Shown here: one piece after another, positions 41,859-52,175 of the stretch
Position numbering within the stretch: the first letter of the stretch is position 1
Layout of the letters: every line of letters starts with the position of its first letter
Source: Euborellia annulipes
Lineage: Eukaryota; Arthropoda; Insecta; Dermaptera; Anisolabididae
NCBI GenBank assembly: GCA_023213315.1
Contig: JAKCPI010005009.1
Location: 1-64,000, forward strand
Direction: 5' to 3'
Length of the DNA: 64,000 nt
Position numbers and translations under genes: made by a program
Notes under the pieces: generated by a model
Seen by the model: the letters and a program-made list of their open reading frames with translations, nothing else
Told to the model about the DNA's origin: nothing
Database searches by the model: none

Positions 41859-41984
41859 CAGTATAGGTGAGGAATTTGACGACCAGGCACCTTCGCATTT
41901 GGGCCCCGTTGTCGCCGATGTTTGCCAGGTACATTTTGGTCTATCTGCGTTTGTCACTCGCGCGAGAGTGGATCCAGATCGCAT
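41859..41984 (-). CDS. Candidate internal exon, unknown gene
   Basis: A 126-bp GC-rich island in AT-rich surroundings. On the minus strand it follows a good 3' splice site (TTTTCTTATTGTTACAG) and is followed by CTG|GTAAAGTA as donor. One frame is open throughout in phase 0 (42 codons, including RPKCTWQTSATTGPKC and EGAWSSNSSPIL); the other two contain stops. I do not recognise the protein. The plus strand is also open across the island, with weaker splice signals. An unrecognised repeat fragment is the main alternative. Confidence 0.35.
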
Positions 41985-42940
41985 CTGTAACAATAAGAAA
42001 ATTTTATGCTAGTTATTAAGATTGTTTTATTTTTTTTTTTTTTACTTACAATTGTACATATATAGCAATATACACATGTGATCGAACAAGCCTTTACAAT
42101 AATTTTTGCCTCATATTAATTAAATCATTTCTAAGGTCAAGGATCAGTGTTGAATGGAGATTTAAGAATTTTAGTTTAAAATTTAATTGTATATTTTTTA
42201 TTAATCCTATTATTGATATTTTTTTAAATTTATTTCCGGCTTTTGGCTTTCGCCTTTCAGCCCCACACATTATTTTTTACAATATTTTTTTTATCCAAAA
42301 ACCATTTTTTTAAAAACCTGTATATAAAAATTTCCTTCATAATACAATATTTTAAAGAATTAGACAAAACCAAGACGATATTTAGCAAATTATACAAAAA
42401 CAAAACAATATTTAAAAAATTATAGGCCTACAAAATAAGGTATTTTTATTTTTATACAAGGATTTGCTCCTGTGGGGTTTGATTTTTATAAGAATACTGA
42501 TGTTGAATATAATCCTTTGGGAGTAGATTCAGGTCTAGAACTTTGTTTGTCTTTGATCAAATTATTACCCCTGTTTTACCCCTTAATTATTTTTAAAGTA
42601 ATTTTGTATTTTTGTAAATTAAATTTAAATATACAAATTAAACACTAGGTTATTTGTTTCAAAGGGTTTATTAATTGGACCCAGTTATGCATTAGTGTGT
42701 CAAAGCGCCAAAAAAAATTAAAAATTGAGTTAAGCACAGAATATTGTTTCAAATGCTATAATTAATAGTATTTTTTTATGAAATATGTCCTAAAAAAATT
42801 TATATTTAATGTTACTTGCACAATTTGACAAAAAACATATATAATCCAATGAAAACAAAAAACTTTAATGTTAATTTTCTCAAAACTCGATAGCTGGCGC
42901 TTGACACACCATTGAAGACTCGAAAGTCAGAGTCAACTAG
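41985..42940. other. Repeat-poor AT-rich DNA
   Basis: No further exon-like island recognised. This could be intron or intergenic. Confidence 0.4.
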
Positions 42941-42944
42941 CTTA

Positions 42945-42990
42945 TACGAGGGTTGCTAGTTAATTAGAAGTGAAGCAACTGGCACTACCT
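42945..42990 (-). repeat. Terminus related to the element at 59231
   Basis: The minus strand reads GGTAGTGCCAGTTGCTTCAC then TTCTAATTAACTAGCAACCC, resembling the left end at 59231-59270. Confidence 0.45.
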
Positions 42991-43677
42991 CTTTAATTAC
43001 TTTAATATAAAAATTGCTATAATTTTCAAAAATAAAATCAACAATTAATTAATTTGCTTAGTTTAAGGAAGGATGAGGAAAGTTGATGTAAATTTAAATT
43101 TAAAAGGGTGAGAAGGTGAAAAAAAAAGAAAAGAAAAACACTGGTGTAGTTTGTTCTTAAATATGCCTTACTTATGTTGAAGAAAAACAAGTTAGTAGTT
43201 GGTTTTCTAAAATAAATAAAATAAATAAATATTTACTGAAAGGCGATAAGCAGCTTGCGAACGTGTTTATTTATTTATTTTAAATATTTAATTCAACAAT
43301 GTTTATCCTGAGGACAACATAAAAAACTCTTAAATAGGTTTCTTAAGTTTCGGTCCCGGAAAAAAAATAAAAAAAAAAAAAGTTTCGGTCCATTTTAAAA
43401 GGAAAGAATAAGAGATGCGATATTAAAATAAATCCAAGAGAAATAAGAGAATTGTTATTTTTTAGTGTTATAGAGCAATGACAATTGTGAGGCTTTTTGA
43501 AATGGCGGTCGGCCCTCTTACTTTTTAGATTAAGACTTTATTTATATTCCCATTTCACTAAAATAGTGTTATTTAATTTTTTAACGTTGGTATAAAGGAA
43601 AAGGAATGGAAATTAAGTTAAAATATATTATTTTAGTCATCTTATGGCTATATTAATACCGATAAAATGATTTTATT
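42991..43677. other. AT-rich DNA without recognised feature
   Basis: Nothing recognised. Confidence 0.4.
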
Positions 43678-44180
43678 GAAAAAATCTGGTATACTGGTCT
43701 TACTTTCGGTAATTGAAAGTTGTGTACTGTACTTTTCACACTAGAATGTGATGTTATGTATGAAGAAACTAAGCGCCATTAACATAAATTTGAAATAAGG
43801 GGCATTACATTTGGAAAATTGTAAACAAACCCAATGGTAATGGCTTTTTTTTGATTTATACAAAAAAAGTGCACATATTAATAATGTTGGGATTTAAATA
43901 AAGAGGTAGATCTTCTTTTTCTCTAAAAGATGGCGGTCTTATCTCGATTTCGATCATAATGGCAAATATATTTTGTTTAAGGCGGAATAAAAAAAATTTA
44001 TAAACAAAAAAAAAATATAATATTTATATTTTATTACCATGGCAACTATTAATATTTCTCCTATCTTTGCTATGGTAGAGTTTGCTTCAAACAATGTCAA
44101 GGTGTGCCAGTTGGGTATGTAACTGAAATATAAAATTTCAAACCCCTAGCTATTTTTGTTCTTAATAGATTTATTTGTAC
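43678..44180 (+). repeat. Degraded R1 copy
   Basis: A shortened hairpin (AAAATCTGGTATACTGG..TTTTCACACTAG, 43680-43747) and, after 270 bp of other DNA, the TATTACCATGGCAAC, CTATCTTTGCTATGG and AATATAAAATTTCAAACC blocks. Confidence 0.55.
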
Positions 44181-44705
44181 ATAGGCGTAGCCAGAAATTT
44201 TCGATGGGGGGGTTCAGAATGATTTTCTCCCCCTCCCCCCCCCCCTAGTAATAGGGCAATATAAGGCGTCTAATGAAATATATAACTAGCCAATCCGCCC
44301 CTCCTGGACCCCCCTCTGATTGGCTCGGGCCCGCCCTTTCTTTATTAAGTGCCACAATTTTTCATTCAACTCGTTTCAGGCAATAAAGGATGCAACCCTC
44401 ACATCTTTAAGAATTTTAGATATATCCCTATAATACCAAAGTTTTGGTCTGATTATATCTCTGGATTCCCAGTTCTATCTCAGATCTCTTTTATGAAAAA
44501 AAAATAAAAAATTTCATTATATAATAATTTTTATTATTTTTCATTTGAGGGATTTAATCAATTTTAAGCGGCTTTAATTTTTTATAAAGCAAACCAAAAA
44601 TCAATTCTTTTCAATGAGAAAATTCTGAATTTTCTCGAATTTTTTGACTTTCCTTTAATAAAATTATTTTATTTTATTTTTTTTTTAAACTGGAGAAAAT
44701 TATTC
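44181..44705. repeat. Possible GGCGTAGCC-type hAT-like element region
   Basis: ATAGGCGTAGCCAGAAATTTTC at about 44182 and GTGGCTACGCCTATG at about 44833-44847 could be two ends of one interrupted element. The C/G runs fit that family. No clean target duplication seen. Confidence 0.4.
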
Positions 44706-44707
44706 TA

Positions 44708-44770
44708 TTTTTACTTTCTCTTACCCTATATATGAAATATATATAGAGAGAAAGTATTGATTGTATTATA
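44708..44770 (-). repeat. R1 distal palindrome fragment
   Basis: TTTTTACTTTCTCTTACCC, TATATATG and AGAGAGAAAGTATTG. Only the end hairpin is left. Confidence 0.6.
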
Positions 44771-44871
44771 GAGCTTAAATATCTAGTCATGGCTTGGGTC
44801 CAATGGGGGGGTTTGAACCCCCAAATCCCCCCGTGGCTACGCCTATGTATTTGTATAAAAAATATAAAAAA

Positions 44872-45278
44872 ATGTCTTTGTAACAAGAGTGAATAGGAGA
44901 ATAGAATAGAAGAGTGTGTTGGCGTTAAAAAAAAAAAAAAACCTCTTCTCTGTTTTTGATCTCCGGGTATTTTCATTGGGAATTTATCAAATAAACTTAT
45001 ATATATTGTGTATAGAAAGAAAATCTTTATAATTGAATAAAATATCTGATTTGTGCTGCACTCTTGTGGAAACTTTAAAAATTATTCTTATAATTCTAAA
45101 AGTCTCCACAGGGTCGCAGCACTAATCAGCCTGGGATTGATATCCTCTTAATTTATATGTTAAATTACCATTGACATATACCCGGAGATTAAAAACAGAG
45201 AGGATGATTATTTTTTTTTTTGCGCCAACACACTCCTTTACTATTCTATTCTCCTGTTCACTCCTGTTACAAAGACCT
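44872..45278. repeat. Nested fold-back element
   Basis: Outer arms of about 110 bp (44872-44980 and 45162-45278) share GTCTTTGTAACA, AGGAGAATAGAATAG, GTGTGTTGGCG and AATCTCCGGGTAT. Inside is a second inverted pair, GTGCTGCACTCTTGTGG (about 45052) against CCACAGGGTCGCAGCAC (about 45105). Confidence 0.65.
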
Positions 45279-45642
45279 GAAAAATATATCATCTCTCTCT
45301 GCGAGAACAAAAATATTTTCACTGTCAAATTAAACAGTTATTGAAATAAATTTATAGTCAAGTAATTATTTAATTGATAAACTAGAATTTAATTTTGTAC
45401 CCGATTGCAAACATACCTTGATGTTACCAACATACTCGCTAAGTTGACTTTATATTATAGGCATAGTATATAACAATAAATTGTCCCAGTTCGGAAATGA
45501 GCTATAATTCAAATTCAGAGATCCCATATAGGGAGCAGGTTACCATTTTGAATTTGGTGAAGGGTTTACGATTTATAGCTATTTTCCTGCAATGTACAAA
45601 TTTCAAGTTCAAAGAATATCAGGAAGTAATATTTCTTTGCGC

Positions 45643-45673
<31 letters not shown>

Positions 45674-46009
45674 CTTGTTTACAACGTTTCGGCCTCAGGA
45701 ATTATACAAATAAACCGGAGTTTACCCGAAAACAAGCATTTTTATTTGATAATGATAAGTGAATTATTATCTCACAATAAAAAAAAAATTTTAATTTTTA
45801 AAATAATTAATTAATACGAATTTCATCATTTAGAGGGAATATATTAATTATTTATATATTAGCTACTTGCTATAATGTTCGCCAAAAAATTTTGTGACAA
45901 TTTAGGATACTCGTACACACAGTTTTCTTTTTAATAAAAGGGGAGGGGGATTTTCTACTCCTAATCTGAATTAATGAATTAAAACTACACCCGTTAAAAA
46001 AAACTACTA
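45279..46009. other. Unassigned AT-rich DNA with a decayed ribozyme-like relic
   Basis: The minus strand near 45680-45705 reads CCTGAGGCCGAAACGTTG, which looks like the hammerhead-like core with helix II deleted. Otherwise nothing recognised. Confidence 0.35.
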
Positions 46010-46397
46010 AAAAAATTGTGGTTTCCTTCGGGGATCGGAAGTGGTGTGTTCTGTTCGTCTCACCCCATTTTTTGGGGGGGAAAATTTTTTTTTCCTCCGC
46101 ACGGACGGAAGAAATTATGTAGAAAGATAAATAATAGGTATGGGAAAATATTTATATTTTGTTACCATGGCAACCATTTCTCCTATCTTCTCTATGAAAT
46201 ACAAGAGTAAAGTGGTCTTCAGAAGATTTCAATTGCAAAATGAGAATATACATTTTAAAGAGCATCTAAAAAATAATTGATTTTTGAATTTTAAAAAATC
46301 GTTGGAGCAAATTTTGAGAAAATCGAAAAAAACTGAAAAACTACATCAGTAAAGTACTAGTACTTTTTGGTCGATTTTGTTCAAAGGCTTCGTGTAA
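46010..46397 (+). repeat. R1 repeat, partial with decayed hairpin
   Basis: A degenerate hairpin (TTCCTTCGGGGATCGG..CTCACCCCATTTTTTGG), then the normal body through GTTACCATGGCAACC and CTAGTACTTTTTGGTCG, to CAAAGGCTTCGTG. Confidence 0.7.
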
Positions 46398-46553
46398 AAA
46401 CTGGATTTGTACGAGAAATTAATTAATCTATAATATTTTAATGTGGAAGTTTACTCGTAGATCCTGAAGGTCTTATTCAGGATTATCAAAGCAAATGAAT
46501 GTTTTAAATTTTATAATTTATTTTAGCGACTGGATTCTGTGCAGTAATTGACA

Positions 46554-46583
46554 GTTTCGGAGTTCAATTGTCTCCATCTTCAG
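46554..46583 (-). ncRNA. Hammerhead-like ribozyme core, single copy
   Basis: Minus strand: CTGTGTTACAGT, CTGAAGA, T, perfect helix GGAG/CTCC, GAAAC, then TGTCAATT and ACTGCACAG. CAGT pairs with ACTG and CTGTG with CACAG (TTA bulged), giving a convincing helix I, but with a larger helix III loop than at the other loci. No mirror arm is present. It lies between two R1 fragments. Confidence 0.5.
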
Positions 46584-46717
46584 ACTGTAACACAGATTTT
46601 ACATTTATTTGTTGAGTTGAGAAATTAAATAAATGTAAAATCGTCCAGTCTCAGTCAAAATAGCGGTTATATTCACATCTACCCGTCAGGTTATATTTTG
46701 ACTGTATTCAGTAATTT

Positions 46718-47207
46718 CTCTTACCTATATATGTTAATATATAGAGAGAATGTATTGAATTTATGTCAAGATTTTGATGGATATACACGTTTTGAGATCC
46801 TCTAAAACCAAAAAAGTGCTTTTCGCAACATGGTCTGTCTGTCTGTGTGTGTGTGTTCAATTTAAAACATGATGGAATTGAGCTTGAAGGTTGAAATTTT
46901 ATATTTAAGTTAGGCACCCCCCTGAGGCTTGATTAAAATCGGCGAAAAATTACTAGTACTTTACTTATATACTTTTTCAGTTTTTTTTTCGCGATTTTCT
47001 CAAAATTCGCTACAACAATTTTGAATAAATTTCAAAAATAAATTATTTTCTAGATGCTCTTTAAAATGTATATTCTCATTTTGCCAGTGAAATCTTTTGA
47101 AGCACACTTTATTCTTGTACTTCATAGGAAAGATAGAAGTGTGACAAGCACAGAACACAACAGTTAAGAGAAAGTTGTGAGCTAAGCGACCAGTCACATC
47201 AGATTTT
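46718..47207 (-). repeat. R1 repeat, nearly full length
   Basis: From the distal palindrome through GAGATTTTGATGG, GTGCTTTTCGCAAC, GTCTGTCTGTCTG and AAGCACACTTTATTC to a shortened hairpin (AGTGTGACAAG..AGTCACATCAG). The GTTACC block is deleted. Confidence 0.75.
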
Positions 47208-47610
47208 TTTTTCCAAATATTGATAAAACTCGACAGTCAAAACAAAAAAAAATATCGTTGAGAAGAAATTATTTTTTGACGGTAAGGTGACTGCAGTGAG
47301 ATGACGATTCTGATCGTGACTGCGCCGGCTCAGAATGGACAGCGGCACTTGAATTTCAATAAAACATATTTTTTGTGACTGATACTAATCGAAACTGACG
47401 GAACGGAGACGTGACGTGACTGTTCTGTGTGAATCGACCTTTATTTTTTATTAAAGAAAATTTTGTATCTCTATCTTTAAATTGTTTTTTTTTTTTTTTT
47501 TTTTTATTATTATTATTATTATTCGTATAATTTAACTGTTCTTTTTGACTGGAGCGTTAATGAGATGGTGGATAAAATGAGATGAATAAATAAGAAAAAA
47601 AAAATACACT

Positions 47611-47649
<39 letters not shown>

Positions 47650-47946
47650 TATATATACTGTATATAATGGGGTGGAGACGGCAGGCGTTTTAGAAGTCAG
47701 AAAACTCCGCTGAGTAAGGCGAAAATGATCAAAGATTTTTGCTCGAGAGGAAATTTCTTTTATCCCGAGGTGCAATTATAAATAATGAATGAATAAAAAA
47801 AAAATATTCTCATTGAAAAGAATATATTCAAGTATAGATATTATCATGTTTCAATTTGAGATAACCTTCGGGGGGGGGGGGGGGTAAAATCAGTGAGCGC
47901 AAATTTAAACACTTCAATCAAAAATCCAGGAAGAGGTCTTGCGTTT
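47208..47946. other. Unassigned sequence with (TA)n
   Basis: Several ACTG/GTGACTG-like motifs at 47285-47440 and a (TA)n tract at about 47613-47665. No feature assigned. Confidence 0.4.
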
Positions 47947-48017
47947 TTACTTTCTCTTGCCCTATATATAGAGAGAAAGTATTGAGATCATGCCAAAAAT
48001 TCGATGTCGAGATTTTT
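47947..48017 (-). repeat. R1 distal-end fragment
   Basis: TTTTACTTTCTCTTGCCC, AGAGAGAAAGTATTGAG and TCGATGTCGAGATTT. Confidence 0.65.
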
Positions 48018-48294
48018 TTGTTTTACTTTAATATCAAATTTATTTCAGCAATATATTCAACATCGGTTACGAAAATAAAATCAATGATATGAAGATTGGA
48101 ATAGAACACGGGCCGGAAAAACTTGTACCAGTTTGCTGAGAAAAATACAAATTTTTGATAAGTTATAAATTTAAAAAATGTGTTTAATAGAGCTTTTGTG
48201 GTTTGAATTATTATTATTATTATGGGAGTTTTTAATTATAGACCCCATTTTGTTATTAATAATTTATTAAAAATATAAATACTGTACAGTGAGC

Positions 48295-48546
48295 GACACA
48301 ATTACGTCCCCTCCTGGGAGATAGAGCCTTAAGTATATAGTATATAGTGAAATTATTTTAATCACCGACAAGGTAAAATAAAATATCGTAAGGTAAAAAA
48401 TAAAATCTGGTACATATGATTTTATTTTACCTTTTCAAATTTAAAATTATTATTATTTTTATTATTTTTTTATTTTTATTTTACTATATACCATATACTT
48501 TAGACTCTAGCTGCCAGATGGGGACTTAATTGTGGGGCTCACTGTA
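48295..48546. mobile_element. Mariner-like MITE with TA duplication
   Basis: Left end CAGTGAGCGACACAATTACG, right end on the minus strand CAGTGAGCCCCACAATTAAG, TA on both sides. 248 bp, AT-rich interior. Same terminus class as 17473-17695 but a distinct family. Confidence 0.75.
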
Positions 48547-48639
48547 CTGTACTTTGTATTCTGCAGCCGAAACGTTGTACAGTATTTAAATTTTTAATAA
48601 ATAATTAATAATTAAAACGTCAATAATAAATTTGAAGCC

Positions 48640-48715
48640 GGAGACCTATGATAAAGATAGTCCGCTCGCCGCAAAAGCATGGAGGTCCTGGTTTGAGTCC
48701 AGGTGGCGCAATTTT
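48640..48715 (+). repeat. tRNA-like pseudogene or SINE head
   Basis: CCTGG-TTTGAGT-CCAGG forms a perfect T-arm-like stem loop. ACCTATGATAAAGATAG could be a degraded A box. No acceptor pairing. Confidence 0.4.
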
Positions 48716-49149
48716 GTTCAATCATAAACACAACCTCATCTCGAAAATTTGCCATATATTGGCTAACGGTCCATGTTGATTGAAAAATTCCATATTTTTC
48801 AAACAAAGCTTTGTTTAGTTAATTAAAGATATTTAACTAAATGCTAAAAAGAAATAGATTTTTTGATAATTAAATAATAAATTGAAAATATTATTTTGAT
48901 AAGTATAATAATTATATTTTGAAAAAATAAAATGTTTATAAAGATCTGATGCGGGAGGCCCTTGGTAAGATTTTTTAAAATTATTCAAGGAAAGATGGCT
49001 CTCTTCTTAAAATACGTTGCCGATCCCTATCCTAAACAACGTGTATTTCCATTAAAATGTCGATATCTGTTTTTTTTTTTTTTTTTTTTTTTTTTTTGAG
49101 GTCACAAATCTCCTCTACATAGTAAGCGAAAGTAAAAATGATGATAGTA
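48716..49149. other. Unassigned sequence
   Basis: Contains an R1-like scrap at about 49035-49067 (AACAACGTGTATTTCC, AAAATGTCGATATC) followed by a T26 run. Confidence 0.35.
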
Positions 49150-49400
49150 ACCGAATACAAGCAAGACGTTCGAAAAGAGCGATAACTAAACTGCAGAAGG
49201 AGGAATTGGGTAAAACGGGAATTGGGAAACAGAAGAGGAAGTAGAAAGGGACTGGGAAGGTTGGTCGGTAGGGCGCCAAGGAAGCTGCAGCCCCCGGATC
49301 GATGTAGGCGCCACGAGGTCACCTCACTCCTAGAGAAGTGTAAGACCCAAAGGGCCACACCTGTCAACTCAATCTCATCTATCTATTAGTAGATAATTTT
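49150..49400 (+). repeat. Possible LINE 3'-end-like fragment
   Basis: GC-richer sequence with GGCGCCAAGGAAGCTGCAG and GGCGCCACGAGGTCACCTC, no open domain. Composition resembles the LINE-like fragment at 49842, but I see no direct sequence match. Confidence 0.25.
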
Positions 49401-49742
49401 TCGATAAGCCCCTTGATGATTATTATTATTAGTAAAATAACCAAAACAGAGAAAATACAGATTGAATCTTATCTGAAGACCGGAAGTAAATTTTGATCAA
49501 AGTGCCATTTTTCAATTTACGAGTTTTAACAGGAATTATGATGTATGAACCTAGCCACTTGAAGTACATTCTGATCCAAATCCCAAACCTGTGTGTATTA
49601 GATCAGATAATTGCCATCAAAATACGTGAGCTGTATGTGTTCTGCACATAAAAAATAAATCTCAAAACTTTGAAAAAGGCACTTAGATCATAATTTACTT
49701 CAGGTCTTCACCTTGTTTGACAATATTAGATTAACCTTATAG
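49401..49742. other. Unassigned sequence
   Basis: Nothing recognised. Confidence 0.35.
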
Positions 49743-49744
49743 TT

Positions 49745-50320
49745 TAAACACACTTTTTTCCCACACTCATACACACGTTCTTTTCGGCAACTTAGTACAT
49801 ATAAGACTATTTTTATTAATATATATATAGTCTATTATTGGCAACTCTACGAGGAGAGGGAGTTGCTGTGACATCCCGTCCTGTGAAAGGGACGTAAAGA
49901 AGATTCCCTCTCAGTGATGCATTCTTCGAAAGGAGTAGGCTACATGCCGGTGCTTGAGGGAGTCCCTCCTCAACTAGGACATCTTCCATAGCATAGAAGA
50001 GGTTAGATAAAAGGAACCGGGTGGAACTAGAAATAAAGATTAGTTCACTAGCTAGAGACGAAAGCAGAGGGGTTAGAGATAAGAAATAATGAAACTTAAC
50101 AGGGTGCTGGTAGATGGCTACGGCCAGAGGCGTTTGAGGTGTGTGTCTTCGTGCACGAAAGCACCTAGGGTAAATAAACGGGGATCCTGATAGGAATTTC
50201 AAATAATAATCAGTCTATTATTGGAGATCCAGGCATATTTATTTAAGCCATTTGGTATTCAAAATGGCTTAAATAAAATCATCGGACTGCCGCTAGCCAG
50301 TACACCAAGGCCCGAGGGCT
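49745..50320 (-). repeat. SINE-A interrupted by a retroposon
   Basis: The 3' part at 49745-49828 and the 5' part from 50225 belong to one minus-strand copy. At its 5' end (50305-50320) the head reads as TACACCAAGGCCCGAGGGC, which is closer to SINE-B than to SINE-A. Confidence 0.65.
49829..50224 (+). mobile_element. 5'-truncated LINE-like insertion with 13-bp duplication
   Basis: 370 bp (49842-50211) between two copies of AGTCTATTATTGG (49829-49841, 50212-50224). It starts CAACTCTACGAGGAGAGGG and ends TTTCAAATAATAATC. A second copy of its first 120 bp is at 51768-51887. The variable-length duplication and truncation fit non-LTR retrotransposition of a 3' end without a poly-A tail. Confidence 0.6.
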
Positions 50321-50324
50321 AGTT

Positions 50325-51096
50325 TAAAACGCTAAAAAAAAACCTGACACCAATGACAAAAGGTGACATTCAAAAACAAGCTTTCGGATTGGCTAGAGCA
50401 GGCATGAACTTATCGTTAAGCGATATTTCTCCTTAAATTCGAAGTGGAAACTAAATTTGTCTGTCAGTCAGGGTTTTATCACTTGTCTGTATGATCCCTG
50501 GGAATTATTTTTATCGTCCCTTCTCATTTACTCTTATGACCTAACCAATCAATTCTTAAAAATATTATGTGTATTGTGATGTGTAATTCTTGTTAGTAAG
50601 GAAAAAATATAGAAAAATGTCCTTCCAAAGAAGAAGGACTCTTCTTTTAGTGTTTAAAGGGGTTTCAAAATTGAAATAGGAGAATGACATTTAATTAAAT
50701 CGTATCTTGTTTATTAGGTATAAGAGAATTGACTCTAATTGAAGCTTCCGACGCCTCTAATTTAGAAATGATTTGATTAAAAAAAAAATTGATGTGAAAT
50801 TTGATTTAATTTTTACTTTTTAATATTGTGTGATTTGAAATCTTGATTGAATCAAATAGAGGCTGGATAAACTTGTCAGTCAGTCAGGCCTTTATCAGCT
50901 TGTCTGTCTGATCCATGGGATGAGAGAGAGGGGGATGCTATATCCTTGGGAGATTTGGTTTTCCTTCGGAAGCTTTCAATTGGAAACACCCTTATCGATT
51001 CTAAAAATTTTGCATAATTCTAAACAAGATTGTAATTTATAAAATGGAATTTTGACGCCTCTAAACTCAATTGTCGACACCTTTACTAATTTTCTT
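50325..51096. other. Unassigned sequence with an internal similarity
   Basis: TGTCTGTCAGTCAGGGTTTTATCA.. near 50458 and TGTCAGTCAGTCAGGCCTTTATCA.. near 50873 are both followed by CTTGTCTGTnTGATCC. They look like two diverged copies of one short repeat about 415 bp apart. Confidence 0.45.
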
Positions 51097-51401
51097 GTTT
51101 CGCGTTTTTGTTTTTTTTTTTTTTTTTGTTTTAAAAACATTCACACTTTTTCTCATTCACACTCACACTCACACACACATTCACACAGTCTTTTCGGCAA
51201 CTCAGGCCATTTAAGACTTTAGACGATAACCGTTGTAATTAATATATATATTGTGGGGTCAGGCATTTCTATTTAAGCCATCTGGTATCCAAATGGCTTA
51301 AATAAAATCATCGGACTGCCTGGGTCCGAACCCGCGACGTTTGGTATAGGAGGTAGGCACGCTACCTACTACGCCAAACTCGGGGGCGTTTCGCGTTTTT
51401 G
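51097..51401 (-). repeat. SINE-A, full length, 14-bp target duplication
   Basis: The body 51111-51387 lies between perfect copies of GTTTCGCGTTTTTG (51097-51110, 51388-51401). A complete head, B box and tail are present. The perfect duplication and closeness to 26136-26409 make this the youngest-looking SINE here. Confidence 0.9.
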
Positions 51402-51600
51402 GTAACATAAAAATTCTTGAACATTTATATAAAACAGTTCGAAATAAATAACAATTAAATTAAATTTAAAAAGTCAAATTAAATTATGCAGTTAGCCTGT
51501 GTTTTTTTTGTGAACTTTTTAATTAAATGTTAAAATATTAATATATATTGAATAATTTAATCCATTTCATTTCCATTACATTAACTTATTATGGGGGGGG
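51402..51600. other. AT-rich spacer
   Basis: Nothing recognised. Confidence 0.4.
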
Positions 51601-51680
51601 GGGGGTCGCTGGTGTAGTGAGCTAGGGTGTCAGCTTCTACAAAGAAGATCCCTGTTCAAATCCTTGGCGTGCGGGATTTT
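51601..51680 (+). repeat. tRNA-like pseudogene or SINE head
   Basis: GCTGGTGTAGTGAGCTAGGG resembles an A box and TGTTCAAATCC a B box, with about the right spacing for a tRNA. Acceptor ends do not pair. It follows a G12 run. Confidence 0.45.
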
Positions 51681-51767
51681 TCATTAAATAAAAATATTTA
51701 TTTAATGTAAACAAATCCTCAAGCAAGCCGTGGATTGGAATAGAGGATCTTAGGACAATAGTCCCCA

Positions 51768-51887
51768 GGCAACTCTACAAGGAGAGGGAGTTGCTGTGAC
51801 ATCCCGTTCTGTGGAAGGGACGTAAAGAAGGTTCCCTCTCAGTGATGCATTCTTCGAAAGGAGTAGGCTACACGCCGGTGCTGAGGA
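51768..51887 (+). repeat. LINE-like fragment, copy of the 49842 insertion
   Basis: GGCAACTCTACAAGGAGAGG to GCCGGTGCTGAGGAG, about 95% like 49841-49962 by eye. It stops abruptly where the next retroposon begins. Confidence 0.65.
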
Positions 51888-51942
51888 GTTATTTTTTTTT
51901 TGGAATGGGTGCATTAGGTCCGAAGACATATTGAAGTTATTT
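51888..51942 (-). mobile_element. Short retroposon 3' end
   Basis: T-run then GGAATGGGTGCATTAGGTCC and GAAGAC. AGTTATTTT flanks it on both sides as a probable duplication. Same unit as 36211-36252. Confidence 0.55.
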
Positions 51943-51954
51943 TATAATGAGAGT

Positions 51955-52175
51955 AAAAAATCTGGAGTGACTGGTCACACCAGTTTTTTTTATGTCGAGA
52001 TATATAAAAATTCAAGATGTAAAATTCATAAACATGGGAAAATATTTATATTTTGTTACCAAGGCAACCATTTCTCCTATATTTCCGATGAAGCACAAAA
52101 GTAAACTGTGCTTCAAACAATTTTCAGGGTAAAAAAAAAAAAAATAATAATAAGAATATACATTTGCAAGAGCAT
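51955..52175 (+). repeat. R1 repeat with a collapsed hairpin
   Basis: The module is reduced to AAATCTGGAGTGACTGG directly followed by TCACACCAGTTTTT, keeping only the outer stem. The body has TATTTTGTTACCAAGGC and GTGCTTCAAACAATTTTC. Confidence 0.7.

Noticed and set aside
48560..48595. Another hammerhead-like site at GCCGAAACGTTGTAC
   Set aside because: The GAAAC side is present but no CTGANGA with a helix II partner lies upstream at a suitable distance.
49032..49367. 111-codon minus-strand frame ending in poly-lysine
   Set aside because: The lysine run is the T26 tract; the rest has no recognisable domain and overlaps a non-coding fragment.
49816..50202. 128-codon minus-strand frame
   Set aside because: It lies across the LINE-like insertion in the SINE and runs through both boundaries, so it is not one gene.
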